Of a DNA stretch of 64,000 bases, positions 19,501 to 27,477 are shown piece after piece. The stretch spans positions 1 to 64,000 of the forward strand of contig JARGDL010000015.1 in assembly GCA_029210465.1 (NCBI GenBank), in the 5' to 3' direction. How positions within the stretch are numbered: the first letter of the stretch is position 1; every line of letters starts with the position of its first letter. Both the position numbers and the translations under genes were made by a program. The DNA comes from Stygiobacter electus. Lineage in GTDB: Bacteria; Bacteroidota; Ignavibacteria; Ignavibacteriales; Melioribacteraceae. The notes under the pieces are model-generated. The model was given only the letters and a program-made list of their open reading frames with translations. It was not told the DNA's origin and searched no databases.

Positions 19501-20258
19501 TACCATAAAGTTACGCCAACTTTTTTAATGTCTTTTGTTCCATCATTTTTAATGTAATGTAAAAAGTAAAGTGCATCTTCAACAAGAACTTGAGACCAAG
19601 CTAAAGCGCGTACATCCATTAAGATTCCCAATCCTTTTCTAGTAAGATCTGTTTCATCAGGAAAATAATTTACGTAACGAGAATATTTATCATCAGATGC
19701 ACGATAGAACATTTCTTGATCTGCGTTAAAAATATTTTTTCCAAAGTAACCATTCCAAGCGCCTTTCCAACCTGGATCAATTTTATCATTCATTCTATCA
19801 GGCCAGCTATCTGGCCAAGTATCAGGGTCAACGCTGGTAGCAATTTGATTTTCTTTTGTTTTAGGATTTGGTTTGCTATAACCTGGAACGGGTTCAAAAT
19901 TCCATGTTTTACCTTCCGGTGATTGTCTGAAATTAAAGACGTCAATAATTCTCTGTAATTCTCCATTGTTATCAATTACTTCACCACCGACAAAAATTCC
20001 AAGCATAGCTAAGTAAACATGACCAGTATTTTTTGGCCATTCATAAGGTGTTTGAACTGAAATTGGGAATTGACCTCCTTCACGACCAGACATGCCAAAA
20101 TTAAAAACTGTTGTTCTAATTTTGTTGCCTTCCATTTGCCCTTTAGCACGTTTGGTTGGGTCCCCTCTTTCTTTACCGGGTTTGTATTGTGCATCAATAT
20201 TTGCTGTCATCATCAGCGATATGATTAACACAAATAATAATTTTAATACTTTAGTCAT
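16584..20258 (-). CDS. Large secreted protein with DGIDND repeats, Fn3-like domain and T9SS-like tail
   Basis: This 1224-residue protein has a signal peptide (LLFVLIISLMMTANIDAQ). Its middle (about 300-560) has many Asp/Asn-rich stretches such as DGIDNDDDGEEN, DGIDNDNNGAIDE and IDDNGNGLIDENE, resembling calcium-binding thrombospondin type 3-like loops. A fibronectin-III-like part follows (NKVTLYWDDIAE, DFEGYKIYRA). The C-terminus (VVPNPYVASAMWEPKNP, then RIFTVNGELV and GVYVYHIEA) matches the Por secretion tail pattern. No enzyme motif is recognised; a surface structural role is likely. It lies between the TonB receptor and the PorV-like gene. Confidence 0.82.
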   Translation of the reverse strand: MTKVLKLLFVLIISLMMTANIDAQYKPGKERGDPTKRAKGQMEGNKIRTTVFNFGMSGREGGQFPISVQTPYEWPKNTGHVYLAMLGIFVGGEVIDNNGELQRIIDVFNFRQSPEGKTWNFEPVPGYSKPNPKTKENQIATSVDPDTWPDSWPDRMNDKIDPGWKGAWNGYFGKNIFNADQEMFYRASDDKYSRYVNYFPDETDLTRKGLGILMDVRALAWSQVLVEDALYFLHYIKNDGTKDIKKVGVTLWYADFVGGDGDSQDDISEFDLLQDIAWSRDSDHKAPNFGNDPVGMVAVTFLETPGNAVDRIDNDGDSPEQNNIISADMIVGEIPDNQIDDNGNGLIDENETHIPFGTQVGVTYADGIAQPVNPEWLAKHPRFKVEKNSPVVTQQMIDQASSPTNKWNLWPPLDAFQKGQVHLIKVTSDKLGLPFKDGIDNDDDGEENSPVITQQMITEAAKDAPYYRYRVNDKVVLYNVVPSTLGKKYADGIDNDNNGAIDEGIDDGIDVMIDEARDDGIDNDYDWDPLRDDVGLDGVPDTGDPGENDGKPTSGARFGLPGEPKIDVTDVSETDQIGITNADYVPAGGLNINSDAQMWFDFMIPGKFYDPKEVVAGEYDLFVSSGLFPLKSGQTEPISIAVLFSNGPVPDPNGEYRKKEILRKRVRAQETYNNDYRFANAPIAPNVTAIAGNNKVTLYWDDIAESTFDQYIDAIGGNGRDFEGYKIYRASDPAFQDAEKITNGYGNLQFKVPVAQFDLVDGIKGFDPVGIDGVKYNLGNDTGIKHTFVDTTVQNGFTYYYAVVAYDFGYPAGEIAPSESPIRISLQADGSVKLGQNVVRIKPEAPASGYVPPTLGKIQLAQGTTSGLVSYEIIDINKIKEGHVYNITFEDTIKPSKRLGQPDTLTTKNWSLRDSTAGVTLINKSRILATDYEQPLTDGFRLKFVNEKRVELDRTVSVWNDPKIVDYRFEKFQASGGFIGEERPNDYRIEFGDVGIGTSTELKLGTNTFPSKKTNFKVFNLSTNKYIDFAFIEIDGNDGVLSTTGAIRDRIIFLEPDKTGKLVYTWWFYLYDTPSQTLGTRLPKAGDKIELKLKKPFLSSDVFRFVAKSGRIDLELAKQELEKVKVVPNPYVASAMWEPKNPYSSGRGPRSLHFTHLPNKCTIRIFTVNGELVDIIEHDSPFNNGTEEWKMLTKDNLNVAYGVYVYHIEAPGIGEKIGKFAIIK

Positions 20259-20280
20259 TTATTTTTTCTCCTATTAAACT

Positions 20281-22959
20281 TTAAAATGAAAATTCAAAAC
20301 CAAATTCTACTCTTCTTGGTTCGCCATAATTCCATGGATAACGTAAATATTCTTCAACTGTATTTGGTCTCTTAGGATCCGGACCAATATTTCTCCCTTC
20401 GGTCGTATAGTTTGGTTTGCCTGTATCACCAAAAACGTTCACCGCAATTTTATTATCAAGTAAATTAAATACTCGTAAAAATGTTGTAACGTTTAAGCCA
20501 AATACATTTAATGTTTTATGAAGTCTTAAATCAACTGAAAATTGAGACGGCCTTCTTCTGCTGTTTCTTTGTAATCCCGAAGTTATTCCACGATCAGCTG
20601 TAAATTGTGTAATTGAAGGTGTGTATGGCAATCCTGTTCCATAACGAGCAATTGTAGAAATTCCCCAATCCACATCACCAACAAACATAGAAAAATTTAA
20701 TAAATGTCTTTGATCCCAATCTAAAGGAATTAAATAAAGTGTCGGTTCATTGTTTCCAAGTTGTGCAAAGAATTCATCTTCAGGATTTGAATTGCTTCCT
20801 TCAGCAACTTGATATGTATAATTCAAATCAATGGAATAATGATTTGTAAATCTCTTGTTCAAATTAAATGTAATACCTTTAACGTTTGAATAATCTTTAT
20901 TAATAAAAGTAGAATATGAAACCAAATTGCGTGTTGTAATAAGAGGACCAGCGGTAATCCAGTTTCTGATATCACGATAAAATCCTGTTACATCCAAAGA
21001 AAAATCTTCAAAGAATTGTTGTTTAAATCCAATTTCATACATAACTGTTTGCTGAGGTTTTAAATTTGGATTTCCGTAAGGGCCATATCCACTACCAGTA
21101 TTTGGTACTAAGAAAGGTCCACGATTAAATAAATATTGAAAAGATGGAATCTGTAAAAATTGTCCATAAGAAAAATGTAAAACACCTTGATCACTAATTG
21201 GATAAGCAATACCAAAGCGAGGACCAATAGACCATTTAGGATCAGCTTTTTTATAAAAGTATTGTTCTCTTTCTGAAATTGGAAGATTTGCCAACTCTGT
21301 TCTTAATGGCAAATAAATATTTGGATCTGTTGGATCAACTAAGATATTTCCATTTGAGTTAAAGTAATCCAAACGTAACCCGATATTAATAATTACACTT
21401 TGATATTCAATTTTATCTTGGACATAAGCAGAAAACTCTATTGGGTTTGAATCATATTTTGTTCTGTTCGGTGTATTTTCTTCTGGAATTGAAGGTTTAA
21501 ATGGTTCAACCGGTACACCATTAATTCTCAATGGTTCAAGATTATAATCATCGAAAGAAAGTTTATGAGTCCTTCCTTCAACACCAAATTTAATTAAATG
21601 ATTTTCGGATATTTGACTTGTAAAATCAATTTTACCTATTAATGTATTTGTTTTTCTATAAAAACGATGAAGATTAGTACCTTTCGTAACAAAAGCATAT
21701 CCAACAGTTCTCAATGAATCAGGATGCATATAGCGTGGATCGAATGGATCTTCATATAAATATTCTTTGAAGTCTTTAAAGAAATCTGAGACTTTCATAG
21801 TATAAAATGTTTTGCTTGAAAGTGTATGAGTTAAAGTAAATGTTGCATTGTAACTATTAGCAAATTTATTAACATCGCCATCAGGATTCCATTTAAAGAA
21901 ATGATTGTAGTCTTTAAATTTTTCATTTGAGAATAAAATTTCTGCGTTAAGTTTAATTGAACCACTTGCCATCCAAGCTAAATTACCTTGTCCAATTAAT
22001 CTTTTATTCCAATTCATTGGCGTTAATTTTCCATTAGATGGAGTTCCATCTGTATTGTACTTTTTATAGCCATAAAGGTATCCATCATCATAAACATAAC
22101 GTAAGTTTGCAAAGAAAGTAAGTTTATTATTTGTAAAAGGAATTGGTCCACTTAAACTACCTTGAACATTGTAATTAGCAATTGGATTAAATTTATCAAT
22201 ACCGACAAAGTAATCAGTAAAATTACTTGCATAATCACCGCCATAAACTTTAACATCTCCTTTGAAAGACTGACCACCTTCTTTAGTAACGGTGTTGACT
22301 ATTCCAGAAAGTGCCTGACCATATTCAGCATTGAATGTTCCACTTATGACTTGCAATTCCTGAACACTTGAATTATCAATTTCAATTCCACGGCTATTAT
22401 CGAAAGCATCAGTAATTGAAATACCATTAACCCAATAAGCAATTTCCGAAGAACGGCCGCCGCGAATATGAAATTCACCACCAGCGCCTTTTGTTACACC
22501 CGCCTGAAGCTGAAGAACATCAGATAATTCAGCTACTGGTAAGTTTTTAATTTCTTCTGATGTTACTCTTGCTTGACTTGATGTAATATCTTTTTGAATT
22601 CTTTCAGCTTTACCTTCAACAACAATTGCTTGCAGTTCAACTGCTGTTTCTTCCATTACAACATCTTGAGTAGTTGTCAAGTCAATTGATATTTGAACAT
22701 TTTGAATAACTACAGTTTGATAACCAACATACTGAAATTTTACGTTATACTTTCCGGGAGGAATGTTAAGTATAGTATATTTACCATCAAGGTCTGTCGC
22801 TGCACCTAATGATGTTCCATCGATCACAACATTAACAAAGGGCAACGGCTCACCTGTTTTCTTATCAATTACTTTACCAGTTAGTTTTCCTGTTGTTCCA
22901 GCAAAAACCAAAGTTGGTATTGTAATTAATAAAATTAGTTTCGTAATGATTTTTTTCAT
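20281..22959 (-). CDS. TonB-dependent receptor with carboxypeptidase-like N-terminal domain
   Basis: The protein has about 892 residues: a signal peptide, a CarboxypepD_reg-like domain (GKVIDKKTGEPLPFVNVVI ... LDGKYTILNIPPGKY), a plug domain (ELSDVLQLQAGV, FHIRGGRSSEIAYWVNG, QALSGIVNTVTKEGG) and a long outer-membrane barrel ending in an aromatic residue (FGFEFSF). It probably imports a large ligand, or serves in assembly with the secreted partners. The start is set at 22959 because GGAG stands six bases before this ATG and the signal peptide begins there; an in-frame ATG twelve bases upstream lies inside the ribosome-binding site. Confidence 0.9.
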   Translation of the reverse strand: MKKIITKLILLITIPTLVFAGTTGKLTGKVIDKKTGEPLPFVNVVIDGTSLGAATDLDGKYTILNIPPGKYNVKFQYVGYQTVVIQNVQISIDLTTTQDVVMEETAVELQAIVVEGKAERIQKDITSSQARVTSEEIKNLPVAELSDVLQLQAGVTKGAGGEFHIRGGRSSEIAYWVNGISITDAFDNSRGIEIDNSSVQELQVISGTFNAEYGQALSGIVNTVTKEGGQSFKGDVKVYGGDYASNFTDYFVGIDKFNPIANYNVQGSLSGPIPFTNNKLTFFANLRYVYDDGYLYGYKKYNTDGTPSNGKLTPMNWNKRLIGQGNLAWMASGSIKLNAEILFSNEKFKDYNHFFKWNPDGDVNKFANSYNATFTLTHTLSSKTFYTMKVSDFFKDFKEYLYEDPFDPRYMHPDSLRTVGYAFVTKGTNLHRFYRKTNTLIGKIDFTSQISENHLIKFGVEGRTHKLSFDDYNLEPLRINGVPVEPFKPSIPEENTPNRTKYDSNPIEFSAYVQDKIEYQSVIINIGLRLDYFNSNGNILVDPTDPNIYLPLRTELANLPISEREQYFYKKADPKWSIGPRFGIAYPISDQGVLHFSYGQFLQIPSFQYLFNRGPFLVPNTGSGYGPYGNPNLKPQQTVMYEIGFKQQFFEDFSLDVTGFYRDIRNWITAGPLITTRNLVSYSTFINKDYSNVKGITFNLNKRFTNHYSIDLNYTYQVAEGSNSNPEDEFFAQLGNNEPTLYLIPLDWDQRHLLNFSMFVGDVDWGISTIARYGTGLPYTPSITQFTADRGITSGLQRNSRRRPSQFSVDLRLHKTLNVFGLNVTTFLRVFNLLDNKIAVNVFGDTGKPNYTTEGRNIGPDPKRPNTVEEYLRYPWNYGEPRRVEFGFEFSF

Positions 22960-22984
22960 GGTGCACTCCATTGTTTCATTAAAA

Positions 22985-24652
22985 TTAATTCTTTGGAAGT
23001 TCCAAAGATCCTAATAGTTTGTCATTCCAAACAACAGAAGTTTTTTTGCGAAGTTTATCAATATATTCTTCCATAATTGGTTTGGATTTTTCTTTTTTCA
23101 ATAATCTATCTGCTAAGTTTTTAACTTCTTCAAACTTTTTAACTTCAGCATTTTTCTTTTCTAATACTTTAAAGATACCAAACATTTGTTGAATTTTTAT
23201 TGGTCCTAATATAGTACCAATTTCACTTTTCCATAGAGTGTCTTTCAATCCACCAAATTTTGAAATTTCTGATAATCCAATAACGCCATTATTTTTTGCA
23301 GACCATTCACGCAGAGAAAATTTTTTAGCTAATGAACCAAAATCGTTACCGCTTTTAATCTGATTTATTAAACTATCAGCTAATTCTTTTCTATTAACAA
23401 TTATTTCTTGAATGTTAATTTCATTTTCATTCATAAAGTATTGAGGATTATCAGTATAAAATTTGTGAATTAAACTATCCGGAAAAATTTTTGCGTTTGC
23501 TATTTCTTCTCTTTTATAGCGAAGAAAAATATTGTTGTTATAATTAGAAATTGTTTTTTCAACTTGAGGATTTTTATCATACCCTTTTTTAATTGCTAAT
23601 GAATAAAGAACATCTTGCAACACTAATCCTTTTACTATAGCTTTTAAGTTTTGTGGAGAGGTAATTTTTCTTTTATGAAAAGCTGGCAGTTCATTTATTC
23701 TTTGTTGTATTTCGGTCAATGAATAATTTTTATTTCCATATTTAACTACAAATGGAAATTTAGGGGATTGTTTTTTTTCAATTTGATTTACAGATGATAA
23801 GTTTTCAAATATAAAATTAATTGCATCATCATTAATTTTTAGTTTTCTTGAATCAAAAACTTTATTCAAAAATTTTTCTTCTTCGTAACCCATTTTTCTC
23901 ATTTTAACAATTCTTTCAACATGTTTTTTCTTTCTTAAAAACTCATCTTCAGTAATTATTGGATTAGCAACTTTCTTTTCTACTTTAATGATACTATAAC
24001 CAAATTTAGTTTTAATTGGTTTCGAAATTTCACCTTCTTTCATATTAAAAGCAGCATCTTCAAAAGCTGGATCCATATCACCCCAGGTAAAAAATCCTAA
24101 ATAGCCACCATTGTTTTGCAAAGTGGAATCAGTAAAAACTTGTTTTGCAAGTTGATTGAAATCTGCACCTGTTTGTAAAAGTTGATACAAATTTTCAGCT
24201 TCTTCTTCAGTTTCAGCAAAAAGATGACGAGCGGAAATTTTCATGTTTGTTTTGAAAAAAGCATCTCTCAATTCAGCATCAGTTGCAGTTAGTTTTGCAT
24301 AAATTTCCTGATCCTTTAAGAAAGCAAGGATTGTTTGTTTGCGAGCCCATTCTAATTCACGTTTATATTCGGGATTGTTAAATATCGAAGAATTATTATC
24401 ATAATCATAAAGAAGAATTTCATTAATCATATTATTTAAAATAGAACGGCGAGTAACAATATTGTCTTTTATACCCGAAGAAATGATATAATCCGAATAA
24501 CGTGTTAAAAATTCGCCAACGGTGATGATTTTTTTGCCAACGGAAGCTAAAACTTCATTTTTATCAAAATTTTCTTTAGCGTTTAAGTTAGCGAAAGTTA
24601 AGAGGACAAAAAGAATGGTAAATTTGGAACACATTTTTTTTGTCCACTTCAT
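22985..24652 (-). CDS. Periplasmic peptidyl-prolyl isomerase, two parvulin domains (SurA/PrsA-like)
   Basis: This 555-residue protein has a signal peptide (FTILFVLLTFANLNA), a helical chaperone region, and a well-formed parvulin domain at about 137-227 (ARHLFAETEEEAE, NNGGYLGFFTWGDMDPAFEDAAF, FGYSIIKVEKK). A second, more divergent parvulin-like domain follows at about 400-495 (NIQEIIVNRKELAD, FGIFKVLEKK). SurA-type proteins fold outer-membrane barrels, which fits its position as first gene of an operon encoding a TonB barrel and a PorV-like barrel. Gaps of 22-71 bases join the five genes. Confidence 0.86.
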   Translation of the reverse strand: MKWTKKMCSKFTILFVLLTFANLNAKENFDKNEVLASVGKKIITVGEFLTRYSDYIISSGIKDNIVTRRSILNNMINEILLYDYDNNSSIFNNPEYKRELEWARKQTILAFLKDQEIYAKLTATDAELRDAFFKTNMKISARHLFAETEEEAENLYQLLQTGADFNQLAKQVFTDSTLQNNGGYLGFFTWGDMDPAFEDAAFNMKEGEISKPIKTKFGYSIIKVEKKVANPIITEDEFLRKKKHVERIVKMRKMGYEEEKFLNKVFDSRKLKINDDAINFIFENLSSVNQIEKKQSPKFPFVVKYGNKNYSLTEIQQRINELPAFHKRKITSPQNLKAIVKGLVLQDVLYSLAIKKGYDKNPQVEKTISNYNNNIFLRYKREEIANAKIFPDSLIHKFYTDNPQYFMNENEINIQEIIVNRKELADSLINQIKSGNDFGSLAKKFSLREWSAKNNGVIGLSEISKFGGLKDTLWKSEIGTILGPIKIQQMFGIFKVLEKKNAEVKKFEEVKNLADRLLKKEKSKPIMEEYIDKLRKKTSVVWNDKLLGSLELPKN

Positions 24653-24911
24653 AATTTTCTATTTGCCTTTTCGAGGTTTTATCGAGTTCAAATAATTTGA
24701 ACTATTACTCTGAAAAATAAAAAAAATTTAATCATTATCAAACAAATTTTTAATGATGAATTAATTTATGTTTGATACAGTATTAAATTTATTATGATGA
24801 ATATACTTCACAACTTTCTTTAGATATAAATCTTGTTACACAAAAATGCATCAGATAGTTTTTTTAGTTCTGTGAAGTTAGAAGCCGTGGTATTAATGAT
24901 GATTTTTTTAA

Positions 24912-25748
24912 TCAGAAATTATCAAATGGACTTTTGATTTTTTTTACGGATGTCGGATTGATGTGAGTATAAATCCGAATTGTTGATAAATGTTTATGAC
25001 CAAGCAGTTCCTGAATAAATCTTATATCAGTTCCATTATCAAGCAAGTGAAACGCAAAACTATGACGCAAAGTATGCACCGTAACTTTTTTTCTTATCTT
25101 TATTTTCTTTTCAGCATTGTTAAAAATTTGCTGAATACTTCTGGCTGAATATTTTTCTCCAAACTGTCCTTCAAATAAATAGTCTTTTGGTTTGCAAAGA
25201 GTAAAATATTCACGAAGCAGTTTCAGTAATTTTTCTGACAGCATTACAAATCTGTCATTTTTACCTTTTGCATTTACGATTTTGATTGTCATAGCTTTTG
25301 AATCAATATCCTGAATTTTAAGATTGACAGCTTCGGAAATTCTTAATCCGCAGGAGTAGATAGTTGAAATTATCGCACGATGTTTTAAGTTTACAATTGA
25401 ATTTATAATGTTCTTAACCTCTTCGGTTGTTAAGATATTTGGTAAGCTGTTTGGTTTTTTCATTTTAATAAAGAAGTCAAAATCAACTTCTTTTTTAAGA
25501 ACATCGAGAAACAGAAACCGAACCGAAGCGAGGGCTTGTTTCATTGAAGAATAAGAAAAATTTTTCGATTCTTTAATGAAGTTAAAATAGTTGAGTAGAA
25601 ATTTTGAATCCACATTTGAAACCTTGGTGGTTTTAACATAGTCAAGAAATAAATTAAGGTGATTAAGATAAGTTTTTTCGGTTGTGGGAGAGTAGTTTTT
25701 CAAATGAAGAATTTTCATGTATGTATCAACCAATTCTGCTCTTTTCAT
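24912..25748 (-). CDS. Tyrosine recombinase at head of integron-like array
   Basis: This 278-residue site-specific recombinase has an N-terminal SAM-like core-binding domain (about 5-90) and a catalytic domain with R136 (YSCGLRISEA), lysine near 161, H225-x-x-R228 (HTLRHS), H251 (LLGHKHLS) and the nucleophile Y260 (IYTHI). It resembles XerD and the N-terminal layout of integron integrases. The ~20-residue insertion with ALER...HHH that defines IntI between the second and third catalytic patches is absent: YLFEGQFGEKYSARSIQQIF runs straight through. It points away from a set of small plus-strand genes, as intI does. A decayed paralogue lies at 32076-32727. Its exact job is inferred. Confidence 0.88.
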   Translation of the reverse strand: MKRAELVDTYMKILHLKNYSPTTEKTYLNHLNLFLDYVKTTKVSNVDSKFLLNYFNFIKESKNFSYSSMKQALASVRFLFLDVLKKEVDFDFFIKMKKPNSLPNILTTEEVKNIINSIVNLKHRAIISTIYSCGLRISEAVNLKIQDIDSKAMTIKIVNAKGKNDRFVMLSEKLLKLLREYFTLCKPKDYLFEGQFGEKYSARSIQQIFNNAEKKIKIRKKVTVHTLRHSFAFHLLDNGTDIRFIQELLGHKHLSTIRIYTHINPTSVKKIKSPFDNF

Positions 25749-25782
25749 TATTTAACTTCTTAATATCTTTTTTTTTTAGGAT

Positions 25783-25827
25783 ATCACGCAATCAAATTTG
25801 CATTTTTAAAACGAAATACGCAATATT
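25783..25827. other. Conserved recombinase leader motif, copy A (attI/promoter candidate)
   Basis: About 45 bases beginning ATCACGCAATCAAA and ending ATACGCAATATT lie 35 bases upstream of the recombinase start. A closely similar block lies upstream of the decayed recombinase (32782-32823), and its ATATACGCAATA end recurs at 40371. It could be the recombinase promoter/operator, its core recognition sequence, or both. The likely junction with the array is the GTTGGTGG beginning at 25842. Confidence 0.6.
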
Positions 25828-25841
25828 GCGCAAAGAATTTT

Positions 25842-26054
25842 GTTGGTGGCAATGTTAAACGACAGACAGACACGACAGTTTTTAAAGTCATCGGAGAACA
25901 GTCCCGCAAGACAATTCAGCGGGACAACTTTTAATGGTTTGACAGCAACTTTCGGTCTGGCAAATTTTTTCACGGTGGACTGTCCAGCGTTGACTTTTAA
26001 GAAAAATTTATCACGGACAGACAATCGTTCAACATAACACAACGACTTGCAACT
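25842..26054. other. Non-coding leader of first cassette
   Basis: About 210 bases separate the presumed array junction from the cupin start. No convincing protein is seen on either strand. It contains a hairpin GTCCCGC / GCGGGAC around 25901-25925 and several GACAG/GGACAG words. It could be a promoter region, a small RNA or a cassette relic. Confidence 0.35.
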
Positions 26055-26396
26055 ATGACAGCAAAAAGAGTTTTTCCAAACATTATCACTCAACATCCGA
26101 CAGCAGACATTCCCATTGACGGAATTACTTCTCACCTTGTGCAAGCGGGACAACAGCAATTTGTTTTTATGCACTTTGACAAAGACGCAGAAGTTCCAGA
26201 ACATTCTCACGAAGCACAATGGGGCGTTGTGTTGGACGGACAAATGGAACTTACAATCGCTGGACAAAAAAGAGTTTTAACAAAGGGCGACACTTATTTC
26301 ATTGACAAAGATGTAAGACATTCAGCAAAAATCAAAGCGGGTTACACGGACTTGACTTTATTCAATCAAGCAGACAGATATAAAATCAAAAAATAA
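26055..26396 (+). CDS. Small cupin-domain protein (cassette gene)
   Basis: This 113-residue single-domain cupin has the first cupin motif as H-S-H-E with a conserved glycine segment (PEHSHEAQWGVVLDG, about 48-62) and the second as GDTYFIDKDVRHSAKI (about 78-93), giving a likely three-His/one-Glu metal site. Such stand-alone cupins are often sugar or small-molecule binding proteins or quercetinase-like enzymes; the ligand is unknown. It begins ATGACAGC soon after ACAACGACTTGC. First open frame of array A, followed by palindromic site S1. Confidence 0.8.
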   Translation: MTAKRVFPNIITQHPTADIPIDGITSHLVQAGQQQFVFMHFDKDAEVPEHSHEAQWGVVLDGQMELTIAGQKRVLTKGDTYFIDKDVRHSAKIKAGYTDLTLFNQADRYKIKK

Positions 26397-26457
26397 ATTT
26401 CTTGCGGACAGACACATTTTTGCACGGGGACAATGACGATAAACAAAAGAAACACTG

Positions 26458-26590
26458 CCACCAACATCGGGTTTAAGAAATGCGGGGGGACAGTGCGTCA
26501 CCAAACATTTGTACTTTTATTTAACTTTGTGCGGGTGGACAGTTTATCGCTCCGAAATCCCCGCACTTCTTAAACCCGTTTACGTTAGCG
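26458..26590. other. attC-like palindromic site S1
   Basis: Arms at 26468-26487 (CGGGTTTAAGAAATGCGGGG) and 26559-26578 pair at 19 of 20 positions. Outer boxes are CCACCAAC on the left (to 26465) and GTTAGCG on the right (26584-26590), with a 71-base variable centre. The shape (R''-L''-centre-L'-R') and length of about 133 bases suit a long attC. The boxes do not match RYYYAAC/GTTRRRY exactly. Confidence 0.65.
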
Positions 26591-26633
26591 GTCATTGTAG
26601 CGGACGACCAAACAATATCAAAATGACAGAAAA

Positions 26634-27119
26634 GTGGAAACAGAAAAACCATTAGTAGACAAAAAATATTTGCTTGAAAAATACCCAGGAAAAGGTGGCT
26701 GGACTTATGCCGCAATTCCCGAAGTTTTGCAAGACAAACATTCCCCTTTTGGTTGGATTAAAGTAAAAGGATTCATTGACGACTTTGAAATTAAAAATTA
26801 CAAATTAATGCCTATGGGTAACGGCAAACTTTTTTTACCTGTAAAAGCCGACATCAGAAAAAAAATTGGAAAGAGTGAAGGTGACTTTGTTAAAATAGTT
26901 TTGTTTGCTGACAATGCACCGACTGAAATACCAGAAGAATTTCTACTTTGCTTAATTGACGACCCAACAGCACACAAGACATTTTTAAGCTATTCTGACG
27001 GACAACAAAAGGAATTTATTGACTGGATTTATTCAGCTAAAACTGACGACACAAAGGTTGAAAGAATTATTGAAACACTTCGTAAACTTGCACAGAAAAA
27101 AAAACTTAGTGACAAATAA
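26634..27119 (+). CDS. YdeI/OmdA-associated DUF1905-family protein (cassette gene)
   Basis: This 161-residue protein has an N-terminal DUF1905-like beta-barrel part (GGWTYAAIPEV, FGWIKVKGFIDDFEIKNYKLMP, LPVKADIRKKIGKSEGD) and a C-terminal OmdA-like helical tail (FLSYSDGQQKEFIDWIYSAKTDDTKVERI) of the kind found in YdeI/OmpD-associated proteins. Function is not established. The start codon is GTG at 26634; the nearby ATG at 26623 is in another frame and stops quickly. It is followed with one base between by the next cassette gene. Confidence 0.82.
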   Translation: METEKPLVDKKYLLEKYPGKGGWTYAAIPEVLQDKHSPFGWIKVKGFIDDFEIKNYKLMPMGNGKLFLPVKADIRKKIGKSEGDFVKIVLFADNAPTEIPEEFLLCLIDDPTAHKTFLSYSDGQQKEFIDWIYSAKTDDTKVERIIETLRKLAQKKKLSDK

Positions 27120-27120
27120 T

Positions 27121-27477
27121 ATGAACGTAAAAATCAAAAACGCAATAATTGTTGGCTTGATTCCAGCAATTTTAGAAGGACTATTAATTCACTTTGCAGA
27201 CCCGACAACTGGTAATTGGGTTCTAATCCAATCAATCCTGTTTTGGTTTAGTTGTGGCTTTGTTGTTTACCTAATTGACATTGGACTAAACAAAATAATA
27301 AGCTGTATTTTATTGACTGTTTTATTAAATCTACCTTGGTATATTTCATTATCAATAGGAAGTGGTAAACTTGAACATCTTGCTCCACTATTTATTTCAA
27401 GTATAATAATGGGACTTGTAATTGGACTTGTATCAAAGAAACTGAATAAGATGAATGACAAAACAACGAACCGCTAA
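27121..27477 (+). CDS. Small four-helix membrane protein (cassette gene)
   Basis: This 118-residue protein has four hydrophobic segments (NAIIVGLIPAILEGLLIHF; LIQSILFWFSCGFVVYLI; ISCILLTVLLNLPWYISL; LAPLFISSIIMGLVIGLV) and no recognised domain. Its ATG comes one base after the stop of the YdeI-like gene, so the two are probably one transcription unit within a cassette. Its TAA stop lies inside the left box of palindromic site S2 (CCGCTAAC). A longer in-frame start at 27019 would overlap the YdeI-like gene and is rejected. Confidence 0.68.
   Translation: MNVKIKNAIIVGLIPAILEGLLIHFADPTTGNWVLIQSILFWFSCGFVVYLIDIGLNKIISCILLTVLLNLPWYISLSIGSGKLEHLAPLFISSIIMGLVIGLVSKKLNKMNDKTTNR

Noticed and set aside
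22960-22971. ATG at 22971 as start of the TonB receptor
   Set aside because: It is part of the GGAG ribosome-binding region for the ATG at 22959, where the signal peptide begins.
25840-26037. A 65-residue plus-strand frame before the cupin gene
   Set aside because: Low-complexity polar sequence without a ribosome-binding site or motif; treated as the non-coding cassette leader.
25806-26267. A 153-residue open frame on the minus strand opposite the cupin gene
   Set aside because: Its composition is cysteine- and serine-rich in an antisense pattern, it covers the clear plus-strand cupin, and it has no recognisable domain.
27019-27120. Longer N-terminus for the small membrane protein at 27121
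   Set aside because: The extra 34 codons lie in another frame of the YdeI-like gene; the ATG one base after that gene's stop is the natural start.
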